64,000 nt of DNA, taken from Blastocatellia bacterium (GTDB lineage: Bacteria > Acidobacteriota > Blastocatellia > Pyrinomonadales > Pyrinomonadaceae). Location of the stretch: contig PMSM01000003.1 of NCBI GenBank assembly GCA_003168335.1, positions 372,001 through 436,000 of the forward strand, read 5' to 3'. The notes under the pieces were generated by a model, which saw nothing but the letters and a program-made list of their open reading frames with translations, was not told the origin of the DNA and did no database searches. Below, piece by piece: positions 53,490 to 61,127 of the stretch. The position numbers and the translations under genes are program-made. Positions within the stretch are counted from its first letter, which is position 1. Every line of letters begins with the position of its first letter.

Positions 53490-53680
53490 CTTCGTCTCCG
53501 GTTGGTGAACTTCCGTTCGTGATTCCTTTTGATTAGCGTTGCGAAACCCGTCTGTCGCAGCACACACTCCTACCGTTCCCCGGCCTTCAACTTTCGGGCG
53601 CCGGAGAGAAACTCTGGTCGAGTACTATGCGAAGACTCTTAGTTAGTCAGCGTGGTCCTTGTCTGAATCCACTCTTGTGC

Positions 53681-53730
53681 GGGAGCCCTCCCTGACGGTC
53701 GGGCTACTGCCCCGCTTGCTATCGCAAGCG
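53681..53730. repeat. GAGCCCTCCCTGACGG repeat, single arm
   Basis: GGGAGCCCTCCCTGACGGTC and GGGCTACTGCCCCGC match both arms of the element at 9349-9500. It is followed by CCGCTTGCTATCGCAAGCGG, a perfect small palindrome. Confidence 0.7.
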
Positions 53731-53746
53731 GTTCTGTACACACAGC

Positions 53747-54871
53747 TCACGGACTCTTGGGCCACAAATTTTCAATCCGGTCAGCCCCGCCGATCATCAC
53801 CCGCGGGCGTTCTGTAATAGCTTGAGCGCCCGCAGTACTTGCTTTGTTACTAAGGGTGCTCTGTTGTGGAGTGCGAAGCCTCACGGCGTTTTCGTTGGTG
53901 GCTACAACAGCAGCGTCAAGCTTTTCGAACACATCCTTTTTTCTCGCCGGAGGCGTCTCAGATCCAAAGAGGGGTGTGTAATTTGGATCGTGCAATACCC
54001 ACACATTCCAGATCCCGCCGCCAGGCAGGATTGGCGAACCGGAAAGCCATTCGTAGTGGTTGCCATTAACCGTGAACTCAATCCGGTTATCTTCGATGAT
54101 GCCGACCTTCTGGAATTCATAACCTTCGCGGGGCACGAGCGAAAAAATGAAGCGGCCACGGTCCTGGACATAAAACCATAGCAACGTGCCGGCACAACTC
54201 TTCGTCGATTTGCCCACCGAAACGACATTGCCGTTGACCAGCAAGCGGTAGTCTTTAACTGACAGCTCGACCGCATCGACCGCGAAATCGCGGGGCAGTG
54301 TTCTCGGGTTGTTGTCCCAGAGATGGGACCGATCAAACGCTACCTTCACGACGTCCACGATCTTGACGCCCGTATTCTGGTTGACCAGCAGGTCAAGTGA
54401 AAACGCATCGCCGTCATCCAATGTCTGCGGCTCAGTTGATCGCGGAAAGGTCGAGATAATTTCTGACTGTGGCGGCTCTCCTTCGCTCGGGTTTCTTGCC
54501 CTCAGCTTGATTTCAAACTGCGCATCGAGGGGTCGGACAACAATCTTGAAGTTTCTTGAAGTGGGATTGGGCTCGACCCAGAGATCGTAGCCAAAGATGA
54601 ACCTTCCGCCGGTATCCTTCAGCACTCGGTGGATGATTCGATTGTCATCCGCGAGCGCTTGTGAGCTAAGAACCGCGGGCACTCGCTGCAACTCCGGCGA
54701 TACTTTCTTCGTGTCGGTCCAGGCGGTTTCGCTCCTGAACCCCACGAATCCACCGTCACCCAAAGGCACGATCAATTGCCGCTTCGCCGGCTCCTGCGCA
54801 GTCGCTGCGAAGAACGACGCCAGCAGGCAGAGGGCGATGGTCAGTACTTTGATCAGGGCTTTACTTTTCAT
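53747..54871 (-). CDS. Exported protein of unknown function in the sigma/anti-sigma cassette
   Basis: The protein has 374 residues from ATG 54871. Signal peptide (VLTIALCLLASFFAATAQEP). I recognise no domain; the mature part is beta-rich with GGFVGFRSETAWTDTKK, GRFIFGYDLWVEPNPTSRNF, and KIVVRPLDAQFEIKLRARNP. Its start overlaps the anti-sigma stop by 11 bases, so the three genes are translationally linked. It may be the main target or signal for the sigma factor; that is inference from gene order. Confidence 0.6.
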   Translation of the reverse strand: MKSKALIKVLTIALCLLASFFAATAQEPAKRQLIVPLGDGGFVGFRSETAWTDTKKVSPELQRVPAVLSSQALADDNRIIHRVLKDTGGRFIFGYDLWVEPNPTSRNFKIVVRPLDAQFEIKLRARNPSEGEPPQSEIISTFPRSTEPQTLDDGDAFSLDLLVNQNTGVKIVDVVKVAFDRSHLWDNNPRTLPRDFAVDAVELSVKDYRLLVNGNVVSVGKSTKSCAGTLLWFYVQDRGRFIFSLVPREGYEFQKVGIIEDNRIEFTVNGNHYEWLSGSPILPGGGIWNVWVLHDPNYTPLFGSETPPARKKDVFEKLDAAVVATNENAVRLRTPQQSTLSNKASTAGAQAITERPRVMIGGADRIENLWPKSP

Positions 54872-55532
54872 CCCGGTAGCTTCCTTTGATGATCGTGAGC
54901 TTGGGATCACTTGTAGGTTTGAATCCGACCAGACTGATTGGAGCGCTCTCAGTTGTCTCCTCGCGCCGGTCCGTTACCTTCGCCGCGCTTCGTCCTGTTG
55001 TCTCCAGGCGAGCCAGGTCACGAGTGGTGGGCCGGTTTATGTTCCGGTACACCACTCGAGTAACAGTCCGTTCCTGGATTACCGGCACCTCGACGGTTTT
55101 CGTAACCACGGATGACGTGGGGGCGAGTGGTTCCATGATCGGTTGAGTTCGCGAATGCGTCGCGAAAACGATCGACAGGCCGAACAAGACAATCAGGATG
55201 GCGGCAACTGGAAGGGGCACCCGCACCGACGTCGTGAAGAGATTTCGCAGCAGGACCAGCGCGCCGGTTTCGCTGTGTGGCCGCGAAGCAAGCGAGGCCT
55301 CGCGCTCCAGCGATTGTTGGAGTCGCGCGTGGTAACCCGACCAAAAGCTCTCCGCCGGCAGCGCGGACTCCATGGCCTGATCCGCGACGCGCAGCACACT
55401 GCGAAGTGACGCAAACTCTGCACGACAGGTGGGGCACGGTTCGAGTTCGGCCAGCAACGCACCTTGACTAGACAGCGTCTCGTCCAGGGCATGTTCGATC
55501 AGTCGCTTTCTGGTTGCTTTGCAGTTGTGCAT
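54861..55532 (-). CDS. Probable membrane anti-sigma factor (zinc-finger type)
   Basis: The protein has 223 residues. N-terminus has CKATRKRLIEHALDE and EPCPTCRAEF, a Cys/His set like the anti-sigma zinc domain (Cys4, His14, CPTC at 33-36), though the spacing is not the strict HxxxCxxC. One transmembrane helix at about 106-124 (VPLPVAAILIVLFGLSIVFA). The extracytoplasmic tail is Thr/Arg-rich with no known domain. The gene follows the sigma gene by four bases, the expected place for its anti-sigma. Confidence 0.7.
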   Translation of the reverse strand: MHNCKATRKRLIEHALDETLSSQGALLAELEPCPTCRAEFASLRSVLRVADQAMESALPAESFWSGYHARLQQSLEREASLASRPHSETGALVLLRNLFTTSVRVPLPVAAILIVLFGLSIVFATHSRTQPIMEPLAPTSSVVTKTVEVPVIQERTVTRVVYRNINRPTTRDLARLETTGRSAAKVTDRREETTESAPISLVGFKPTSDPKLTIIKGSYRDEK

Positions 55533-55536
55533 TTCC

Positions 55537-56160
55537 TCAGACTCCTATTTCTATTTTTGTCTGTAGCGCGCGGAACGTAGTTGGTGATTGGACTTCAATA
55601 TCCAGGTGTTCGCGCAGCTTCCGGACTGCACGGGAAATAGATTTTTTTGCGGTGCCCGTCGAACACCCAACCGCTTTGGCTATCTCTTCGTAAGTCATTC
55701 CTTCATGATGCTTGAGCAGAAAAATCAATCTTTGTGGGGGCGTTAATTCCGACAGTGCCTGCATTACTCTTTCCGCCAGAATTCTGTTGTGCAGAGTTGT
55801 CTCGGAATTTGAACTAGACGCTATGCGTTCGTCACTCTCGATCGAGTCCACCGCCAATAACTGAACGTCGGTTTTCTGTCCCCGCCAACTGTAACGTCCG
55901 GCTCGCTGATGATTGAGAAAGCAGTTGATCGTTATCTTTCGTAGCCAGGTGTAGAAAGTGGATTCACCTCGGAAACTGCCGAGCGCCTGGTAAGCTTTCA
56001 GCCAAACTTCCTGCGAGAGGTCCTCCGCGTCCTGTGGATTGTGGCAATAATGAAAGGCGAGCAGATAAATACGACGCTCGTATCCTTTGGCGAGCAGGCA
56101 GAAAGCCTCAGTGTCAGCTGATTGGGCCCGTTTGATTAATTCGTCTTCGATGTTGCTCAC
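55537..56160 (-). CDS. ECF-type RNA polymerase sigma factor
   Basis: The protein has 207 residues. Sigma-2 region: DTEAFCLLAKGYERRIYLLA, NPQDAEDLSQEVWLKAYQAL, STFYTWLRKITINCFLNHQR. Sigma-4: LSELTPPQRLIFLLKHHEGM, TYEEIAKAVGCSTGTAKKSI. Lacks sigma-1 and sigma-3, as in ECF factors. Leads a three-gene cassette with its anti-sigma and a secreted protein. Its own promoter is probably in the 90 bases upstream, but I did not find a clear motif. Confidence 0.93.
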   Translation of the reverse strand: MSNIEDELIKRAQSADTEAFCLLAKGYERRIYLLAFHYCHNPQDAEDLSQEVWLKAYQALGSFRGESTFYTWLRKITINCFLNHQRAGRYSWRGQKTDVQLLAVDSIESDERIASSSNSETTLHNRILAERVMQALSELTPPQRLIFLLKHHEGMTYEEIAKAVGCSTGTAKKSISRAVRKLREHLDIEVQSPTTFRALQTKIEIGV

Positions 56161-56266
56161 CGGCCGATTGCCTCAGAGGGAGGGGTAATAGCCGTTCCGT
56201 GCTGGCCATACTTTACGCTCTCACACTCCAATAGACACGCGGGTTGGGATTTGGTTGGCGTGATCG

Positions 56267-56374
56267 GTGAAGTTTACGAAGAAAGGCAAAGTCCGCGCCC
56301 GCGACATCGGCGGCACAGCATCGACGGCCGAGTTCGCGGATGCGATTCACCGGATCATTTTAGCAACGTGTTAG
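56267..56374 (+). pseudogene. 3' remnant of an isocitrate/isopropylmalate dehydrogenase-type gene
   Basis: The frame 56267-56374 reads VKFTKKGKVRARDIGGTAST followed by AEFADAIHRIILATC and TAG. It aligns with the C-terminal [20 protein letters not shown] of the intact gene at 51793-52794. An in-frame stop lies just upstream, so only the last 30-odd codons survive. It overlaps the leader of the next small gene. Either a decayed paralog or a recombination scar. Confidence 0.75.
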
Positions 56375-56394
56375 AATGCCGCAAAGGACTAATC

Positions 56395-56676
56395 ATGAGT
56401 TCTCTGCTGAAATCAAGTCCAACAACCTCGAACGACGATCTCGTCGAGCGTGGACAGAACAGGTATAAGCAAAGGCTGGCGTCTATCTTTGAGCCTTCGC
56501 ACCTTGGTGAGTTTGTCGCAGTCGAACCTGATTCGGGCCAATACTTCCTGGGCAGCACGGCGAGTGCGGCGCTTGTAGCCGCTCACGCTGCGTTGCCGAA
56601 CAACCTTTTCTACCTTACTCGCGTTGGTCGAGAGACCGCGCACACCGTCGGCGGACATGCCACAAGAATCCGGTAG
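56395..56676 (+). CDS. Small protein paired with retropepsin-like protease, unknown function
   Basis: The protein has 93 residues from ATG 56395. The C-terminal half, HLGEFVAVEPDSGQYFLGST then AALVAAHAALPNNLFYLTRV and GRETAHTVGGH, resembles small proteins that precede clan AA aspartic proteases in several bacterial phyla. The N-terminus is helical (RGQNRYKQRLASIFEP). Overlaps the next reading frame by 20 bases, so they were an operon. Function unknown; an antitoxin-like or adaptor role has not been shown. Confidence 0.6.
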   Translation: MSSLLKSSPTTSNDDLVERGQNRYKQRLASIFEPSHLGEFVAVEPDSGQYFLGSTASAALVAAHAALPNNLFYLTRVGRETAHTVGGHATRIR

Positions 56677-57039
56677 CGTCAACGATCTTCGGGAAGCGTT
56701 AGTTGAAATACGCTTTAGGCGTGGCGATGTGTTTGAGTGCGTCATCGACACGGGCTTGATGGGGCGCTAATACTCCCATTGGCTGTGGCTGAACGTCTTC
56801 GGCTTCCCATAGTCGCGCGATTAGTTTTCGAATTAGTTGGTGGCGCACGAATGAGTGCTGATGTTGCACTCGGCGAGATCGAATGGCTGGGCACACGAAT
56901 CAGCGTCGAGGTCATTATTAGCGAAAGCAATGACGCACTGATCGGGACAGAGATGTTTGAAGGCGCAATGCTCGTCGTAGATTACGCCAGGTGCCGGGTA
57001 ACGATTTCGCGCGAAGAAAGATCCGATCAAATCGAATGA
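56657..57039 (+). pseudogene. Clan AA (retropepsin-like) aspartic protease, frameshifted
   Basis: From ATG 56657 the frame encodes an N-terminal strand and the catalytic motif CVIDTGLM, then stops at GRYTAA after 38 codons (TAA at 56768). The next frame carries GLDGALILPLAVAERLRLPI, VFELVGGARMSADVALGEIE and NDALIGTEMFEGAMLVVDY. Inserting one G after TTG near 56758 (TTGATGGGG to TTGGATGGGG) restores DTGLDGALILP and a full protease of about 128 residues. The catalytic Asp is intact. The stop overlaps the ATG of the next gene. Confidence 0.8.
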
Positions 57040-57605
57040 TGAAACGCCCGATTTCGGCAATTGCAGCGTTCGCGCTGCTCTTTGCGGTTTCGTGTTCCCG
57101 ACAGCCCGAGCGCAAGACTACACCAGCGCAGCCCGTAACGGCGCCGGTCGGTAGGCAGTCCTTCGTTGGACGCGTGGTAAGCATTGCTGACGGCGACACG
57201 GTCACGGTTCTCGATGCAAACGACGCCCAACATCGCATCCGTTTGGAGGGCATCGACGCGCCGGAATCGCATCAGGCGTTTGGAGAGCAGTCACGGCAGC
57301 GCCTGGCGGAAATGATCTCTGGAAGAGAAGTGACCGTGAGCTATCAGAAGACCGATCAGTACGGTCGCCTGGTGGGGAAGATTGTGTTGGACGGCAAAGA
57401 CATCAACCTGGAACAGGTCAAAGCCGGCATGGCGTGGCATTACAAGTTCTACGAAAACGAGCAGACGCCTGAAGATCGCGAGTTGTACGCAAAAGCGGAA
57501 GAAGTAGCGCGCTCATCGCGTCGTGGTCTGTGGCAGGATCCAAATCCAGTTGAGCCTTACCAATTTCGGAAGGAAGAAAAACGGGAGCGAGGGGATGCCA
57601 GGTGA
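57036..57605 (+). CDS. Exported thermonuclease (staphylococcal-nuclease-like)
   Basis: The protein has 189 residues from ATG 57036 (ATGATG, overlapping the preceding stop). Lipoprotein-like signal ending VSCSRQ is possible. SNase core (about 45-160): SIADGDTVTVLD, HRIRLEGIDAPESHQAFGEQ, YQKTDQYGRLVGKIVLDG, with the Asp/Arg/Glu active-site pattern. A calcium-dependent nuclease acting outside the cytoplasm. A charged tail follows. Probably expressed with the two small genes upstream. Confidence 0.87.
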   Translation: MMKRPISAIAAFALLFAVSCSRQPERKTTPAQPVTAPVGRQSFVGRVVSIADGDTVTVLDANDAQHRIRLEGIDAPESHQAFGEQSRQRLAEMISGREVTVSYQKTDQYGRLVGKIVLDGKDINLEQVKAGMAWHYKFYENEQTPEDRELYAKAEEVARSSRRGLWQDPNPVEPYQFRKEEKRERGDAR

Positions 57606-57712
57606 TTTTGGAGTGCGCCGATATCGGCGGCGCTTTATGTCCGGCAAACTTTAGTTTGTCGCTTCAAAGTGAGTAGGAGTCAGAGCAGCGACAAACTGAA
57701 GTTTGTCGGACA
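57604..57712. repeat. TTTGGAGTGCG repeat joined to CTnnAG palindrome
   Basis: TTTTGGAGTGCGCCGATATC (57606 on) belongs to the family at 10907 and 37110. It runs into TGTCCGGCAAACTTTAGTTT (57638) and its inverse ending CTGAAGTTTGTCGGACA (57712), 25-base arms with few mismatches. The element begins right after the nuclease stop. Confidence 0.75.
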
Positions 57713-57728
57713 TCACACCTCAGGCGCC

Positions 57729-58112
57729 CTAACCGCGCTTTCGAACTGCTTTCTGCGGACCGCTCTTGCCGTCGAGCGCCGCTTTAGCTTTCCTCGGCAG
57801 CTTCTCAAATACCAAATCGTACGCGTTGCGCAACAAGGCTTTCAATTCCTTATCGCGCAGGGCATTGAAGTGCTCAAGTGCAACCCAATGGTAACGCGCG
57901 ACGTAGGGCGCGGGAATTATGCTGTCGCGCTCGACCAGTTCCGCGAATGTTTCGGGTGTGCACTTGAATGATAAGCAGACTGGCGCAGCCTCGAGAGCCG
58001 TTACGGCGAACATCTTGCCGCCGATCTTAAAGACCAGATCATAGCCCCACTGCACCTTTTCGGTGACGTGTGGGAAGGAAAGGCAATAGGCGCGAATTTG
58101 TTCGATGTCCAT
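57729..58112 (-). CDS. MmcQ/YjbR family DNA-binding-fold protein
   Basis: The protein has 127 residues, the usual YjbR length. Conserved: LSFPHVTEKVQWGYDLVFKI, GGKMFAVTALEAAPVCLSFK, and HWVALEHFNALRDKELKALL. Fold has CyaY-like similarity; DNA binding is suggested by family naming only. Ends with a basic tail (RKAKAALDGKSGPQKAVRK). Function unknown. Confidence 0.87.
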   Translation of the reverse strand: MDIEQIRAYCLSFPHVTEKVQWGYDLVFKIGGKMFAVTALEAAPVCLSFKCTPETFAELVERDSIIPAPYVARYHWVALEHFNALRDKELKALLRNAYDLVFEKLPRKAKAALDGKSGPQKAVRKRG

Positions 58113-58120
58113 AATCTCTT

Positions 58121-58246
58121 ATCCGCAGATTTCGCAGATTGCGCAAATTAGAAGAGCAGGAGGCTTAATTGATAGCGCGGGGGGGACAGCGGCTGCAGAG
58201 AAATATCAGCCATGTCCTTTCTGCGTAATCTGCGAAATCTGTGGAT
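58121..58246. repeat. ATCCGCAGATTTCGCAGATT inverted repeat
   Basis: Left arm 58121-58145 and right arm 58222-58246 (TGCGTAATCTGCGAAATCTG) are inverted copies, 76 bases apart. The right arm recurs at 14360-14387. No gene lies between. Confidence 0.7.
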
Positions 58247-58252
58247 GCTCTC

Positions 58253-59977
58253 TTATAGTAGCGGCCCGTCACGGCCCATCAACTCTCGCCGCACGATCTT
58301 GACCGCCGGGCTACCGGCTTTGATGAAGCGATCGTGAAAGTCCTGCAGCGAAAAGCTGCTGCCCATCTTTCGTTTGTAGTCTGCTCGCAGCTTCAGGATT
58401 TCCAGTTTGCCAAGCGTGTACATCAAATAAGTAGGATCGCCCGTGCCGCGTTTGGTTTCCATCTCGCCCACGACGGCTTGTTGGCGGCCTTCCTTTACAA
58501 AAAACTCTCGCGCCCGCGCCATCGTCATGCCCTGCGTGTGCATCTTGATGCCGACGATGTAACGACAGTCGCGCAACAACGCATCGACCAATTGCGCCAG
58601 GCGATATTTCGGATCGTTGTTATAGAGGCCTTCGTCGAGCACCATCTCTTCGCTGTAATGCGCCCAACCTTCGGCGTTCGACCCGGCGCCGGTCAGCTTG
58701 CGCACTTTCGAAAGCTCGGGATTGTTCTTGACCCAAAGAAACTGTGTGTAGTGCCCGGGCCAAACTTCGTGCACCGAAACGTTGCTCAACAGCGGATAGT
58801 TGTAGCCTTGCAGGTATTCTTCCTGCTTCTCTTTCGGCCAGGAAGGATCCGGCAGCGTGATGTTGTAATACGCCTCAGTCGCGTTTGCTTCGTACGGCCC
58901 CGGTGTGTCCATCGAAGCGAATGTCGTCGCGCGCGCAAACGGCGGCGTCTCGACGACCTTGGCCTGTGCGCCGCCAGGCACAGTAATGATTTTCCGGTCG
59001 ATCAGGAACTGGCGCAGTCCGTCGAGCTGCTGTTGCGCAGATGAAAGCAGAGTGCCGGCGGATGGGTGGTCCATTTCGACTTCTTTCAGAACTTCTTCCG
59101 GCGATTTGTTCGGATCAATGCGGCGGGCGGTTTCTATGAACGCGCGCTGATCTTTACGCAGCTGCGCATAGCCGATCTTCAGCAGCCGAGGCAAAGGCAC
59201 GTCGACCATCTCGTCGTACCAGAGCTTCAAACGATAGTGCTCAGCCCCGATTGCAAACGTGCCGTTTGAGCGCGGCAATAAATCTTTTTGCAGCCACGTT
59301 AGATAATCTTTCAACGCGGCGATGGCGCCATCATTGCTGCGTTTGAACTCCGTGATCAACCCGGCGTCCTGGACCTCTTTGAACGCTTCGGGAACGGTGG
59401 TTTGAAAGAAATCGATATTGCCCGGCAACTGCTCGATCGCGATGTCGGTGTAAATCTTCGGCGAGTTGCGCAACACTTCACGCGCCTGCAAGAGCGCGCG
59501 CGGGATTTGTTTCTCGCGCTCTATGACTGAGCGCAGACGTTCCGGGGCCGGCGCGAAATTCCGTTTGATCAGCGTGAAGATGCTGCCGGTAACGCCACTT
59601 GAATAGCCGTCCGGATTCTTGCGCCACATCTGCACCTGACTTTCTTCCAGCAGGCTACTCTGAATCGAGGCGATCATAATCTCGCGATCGTCGCGATCGT
59701 TTTGCGACAGCGGGCGCGGATTGATGGCTTGAAACTCTTTCAGATAGGCCAGCAGCTGGCGCCGGTTGCGCTGGTGCGCGGGTATTGAGAAATCCTCTAA
59801 CTGGCCGTCGTACTGGTGGAATCCGACGCTGGTGGCCTGCGAAGGATTCGCTTTGAAGTAGTCGTCGAAGTAGGCATCAACGACTTGCTGAAGAGTCCGC
59901 GGCTTCGCATTGATTTGCATAGCTGTGGCCAAAGAAACCAGGAAGACAAGCACCAGGGTAACCAGAAAGTGTCTCAT
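58253..59977 (-). CDS. DUF885 family exported metallopeptidase-like protein
   Basis: The protein has 574 residues with a signal peptide (FLVTLVLVFLVSLATAMQ). DUF885 features: AYFDDYFKANPSQATSVGFH at the N-terminus, and the zinc-site motif SVHEVWPGHYTQFLW with the downstream Glu in GAGSNAEGWAHYSEEMVLDE. QLVDALLRDCRYIVGIKMHT is also conserved. These fit a gluzincin-like metallopeptidase fold. Substrate unknown; members are frequent in Acidobacteriota secretomes. Confidence 0.88.
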   Translation of the reverse strand: MRHFLVTLVLVFLVSLATAMQINAKPRTLQQVVDAYFDDYFKANPSQATSVGFHQYDGQLEDFSIPAHQRNRRQLLAYLKEFQAINPRPLSQNDRDDREIMIASIQSSLLEESQVQMWRKNPDGYSSGVTGSIFTLIKRNFAPAPERLRSVIEREKQIPRALLQAREVLRNSPKIYTDIAIEQLPGNIDFFQTTVPEAFKEVQDAGLITEFKRSNDGAIAALKDYLTWLQKDLLPRSNGTFAIGAEHYRLKLWYDEMVDVPLPRLLKIGYAQLRKDQRAFIETARRIDPNKSPEEVLKEVEMDHPSAGTLLSSAQQQLDGLRQFLIDRKIITVPGGAQAKVVETPPFARATTFASMDTPGPYEANATEAYYNITLPDPSWPKEKQEEYLQGYNYPLLSNVSVHEVWPGHYTQFLWVKNNPELSKVRKLTGAGSNAEGWAHYSEEMVLDEGLYNNDPKYRLAQLVDALLRDCRYIVGIKMHTQGMTMARAREFFVKEGRQQAVVGEMETKRGTGDPTYLMYTLGKLEILKLRADYKRKMGSSFSLQDFHDRFIKAGSPAVKIVRRELMGRDGPLL

Positions 59978-60051
59978 AGTTATTTTGCTCGCTCGACAGA
60001 AGTTTGCGGGAGAGTTGGAAACGGGGCGAGTGGGCCCACTGCGCCGCGTTG

Positions 60052-60927
60052 TTAATTGACGCTGGTTTGGGTGTCGACGTTGAGCCGGTTGCCAATGTCG
60101 CGCAGCCGCTTAACCACCTGATCGATTAACCAATTGGGCGTGGACGCGCCGGCAGTAACCCCAACACGTTTGACGCCGATCAGATCACTGGCGTCGATTT
60201 CACCATCGGTTTCGATCAAAAAGCTGGACTGGCATTGTTCTTTGCAGACGGCCAGCAGCTTGATGCTGTTTGAGGAGTGCTTCCCGCCGATGATATAGAA
60301 AACGTCCACGAGGCCGGCCAGCGCGCGCGCGGCATCCTGACGATCGCGCGTGGCCGAACAGATAGTGTTGACGACCTCGGGCTCGGCATCCGCTTTCGCG
60401 CGCACTGCTTCAGCAACTTCGATGAACGTTTGTAATTTAAGTGTCGTTTGCGAAACCACCAGCGGCGCGTGCAGCGGCGGAAGTTTCGCGACCTCGGCGG
60501 CGTCGCTGACCACGAACGTGTTGGCAGGCGCATAGCCGACTACGCCGATCATTTCCGGATGGTCCGGGCTGCCGGCGACGACGACGTGACGGCCTTCCTT
60601 GGCGGCGCGCTCAGCCAGACGCTGCACTCGGGTCACGAACGGGCAGGTCGCGTCAACGACCAGGGCCGCGCGTTGCTCGAGTTGAATCTGGACCAGCGGC
60701 GTGACGCCATGCGCGCGAATCACGGCAATCTCGTTCCGGCCAACTTCCGCGGGCGCTTCGACCGTGGCCACGCCTTCGCCTTCCAGGCGTTTCATTTCCT
60801 GCGTGTTATGAATCAGCGGGCCCAGCGTGCGCACCGGCGCGCCGACTTCCAGCGCGTCCTCAACCATCTCGACGGCGCGCTCGACGCCAAAACAAAATCC
60901 GAATTCGTCAGCTAGTAAGACTTCCAT
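60052..60927 (-). CDS. ispH: 4-hydroxy-3-methylbut-2-enyl diphosphate reductase
   Basis: The protein has 291 residues. IspH performs the last MEP-pathway step to IPP and DMAPP using a 4Fe-4S cluster. All three cluster Cys are seen: FGFCFGVERAVEM (Cys12), VVDATCPFVTRVQ and NTICSATRDRQ. HNTQEMKRLEGEG and GGKHSSNSIKLLAVC and VGVTAGASTPNWLIDQV complete the family. A standalone enzyme without an S1 extension. Confidence 0.96.
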   Translation of the reverse strand: MEVLLADEFGFCFGVERAVEMVEDALEVGAPVRTLGPLIHNTQEMKRLEGEGVATVEAPAEVGRNEIAVIRAHGVTPLVQIQLEQRAALVVDATCPFVTRVQRLAERAAKEGRHVVVAGSPDHPEMIGVVGYAPANTFVVSDAAEVAKLPPLHAPLVVSQTTLKLQTFIEVAEAVRAKADAEPEVVNTICSATRDRQDAARALAGLVDVFYIIGGKHSSNSIKLLAVCKEQCQSSFLIETDGEIDASDLIGVKRVGVTAGASTPNWLIDQVVKRLRDIGNRLNVDTQTSVN

Positions 60928-60960
60928 ATCTCTGCCCGAATCTTAGCACAGCGGCCGTTA

Positions 60961-61104
60961 TGAGGTCAGTACCGGGAGTGGTAGCGACCGGGTCCTCGTC
61001 CTGGCGATCTCGGGCCGGGTAGAGTTTTTGAGACCCGGTCGCATCCACCACCCCACGCGGGCTGCCCGCCTGGGGACCCCGGTCCGCTCCCGGTACTGAC
61101 CTCA
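60961..61104. repeat. GGTCAGTACCGGGAG full element, 144 bases
   Basis: Perfect 18-base terminal inverted repeats TGAGGTCAGTACCGGGAG (60961-60978) and its complement (61087-61104) bound an interior with GACCGGGTC-type and CACGCGGG sub-palindromes. Same terminal motif as at 3846, 13939 and 50246. No coding capacity, so it looks like a MITE or REP/BIME unit. Confidence 0.85.
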
Positions 61105-61127
61105 CAGCGATGCGGCCATTTTATGGC

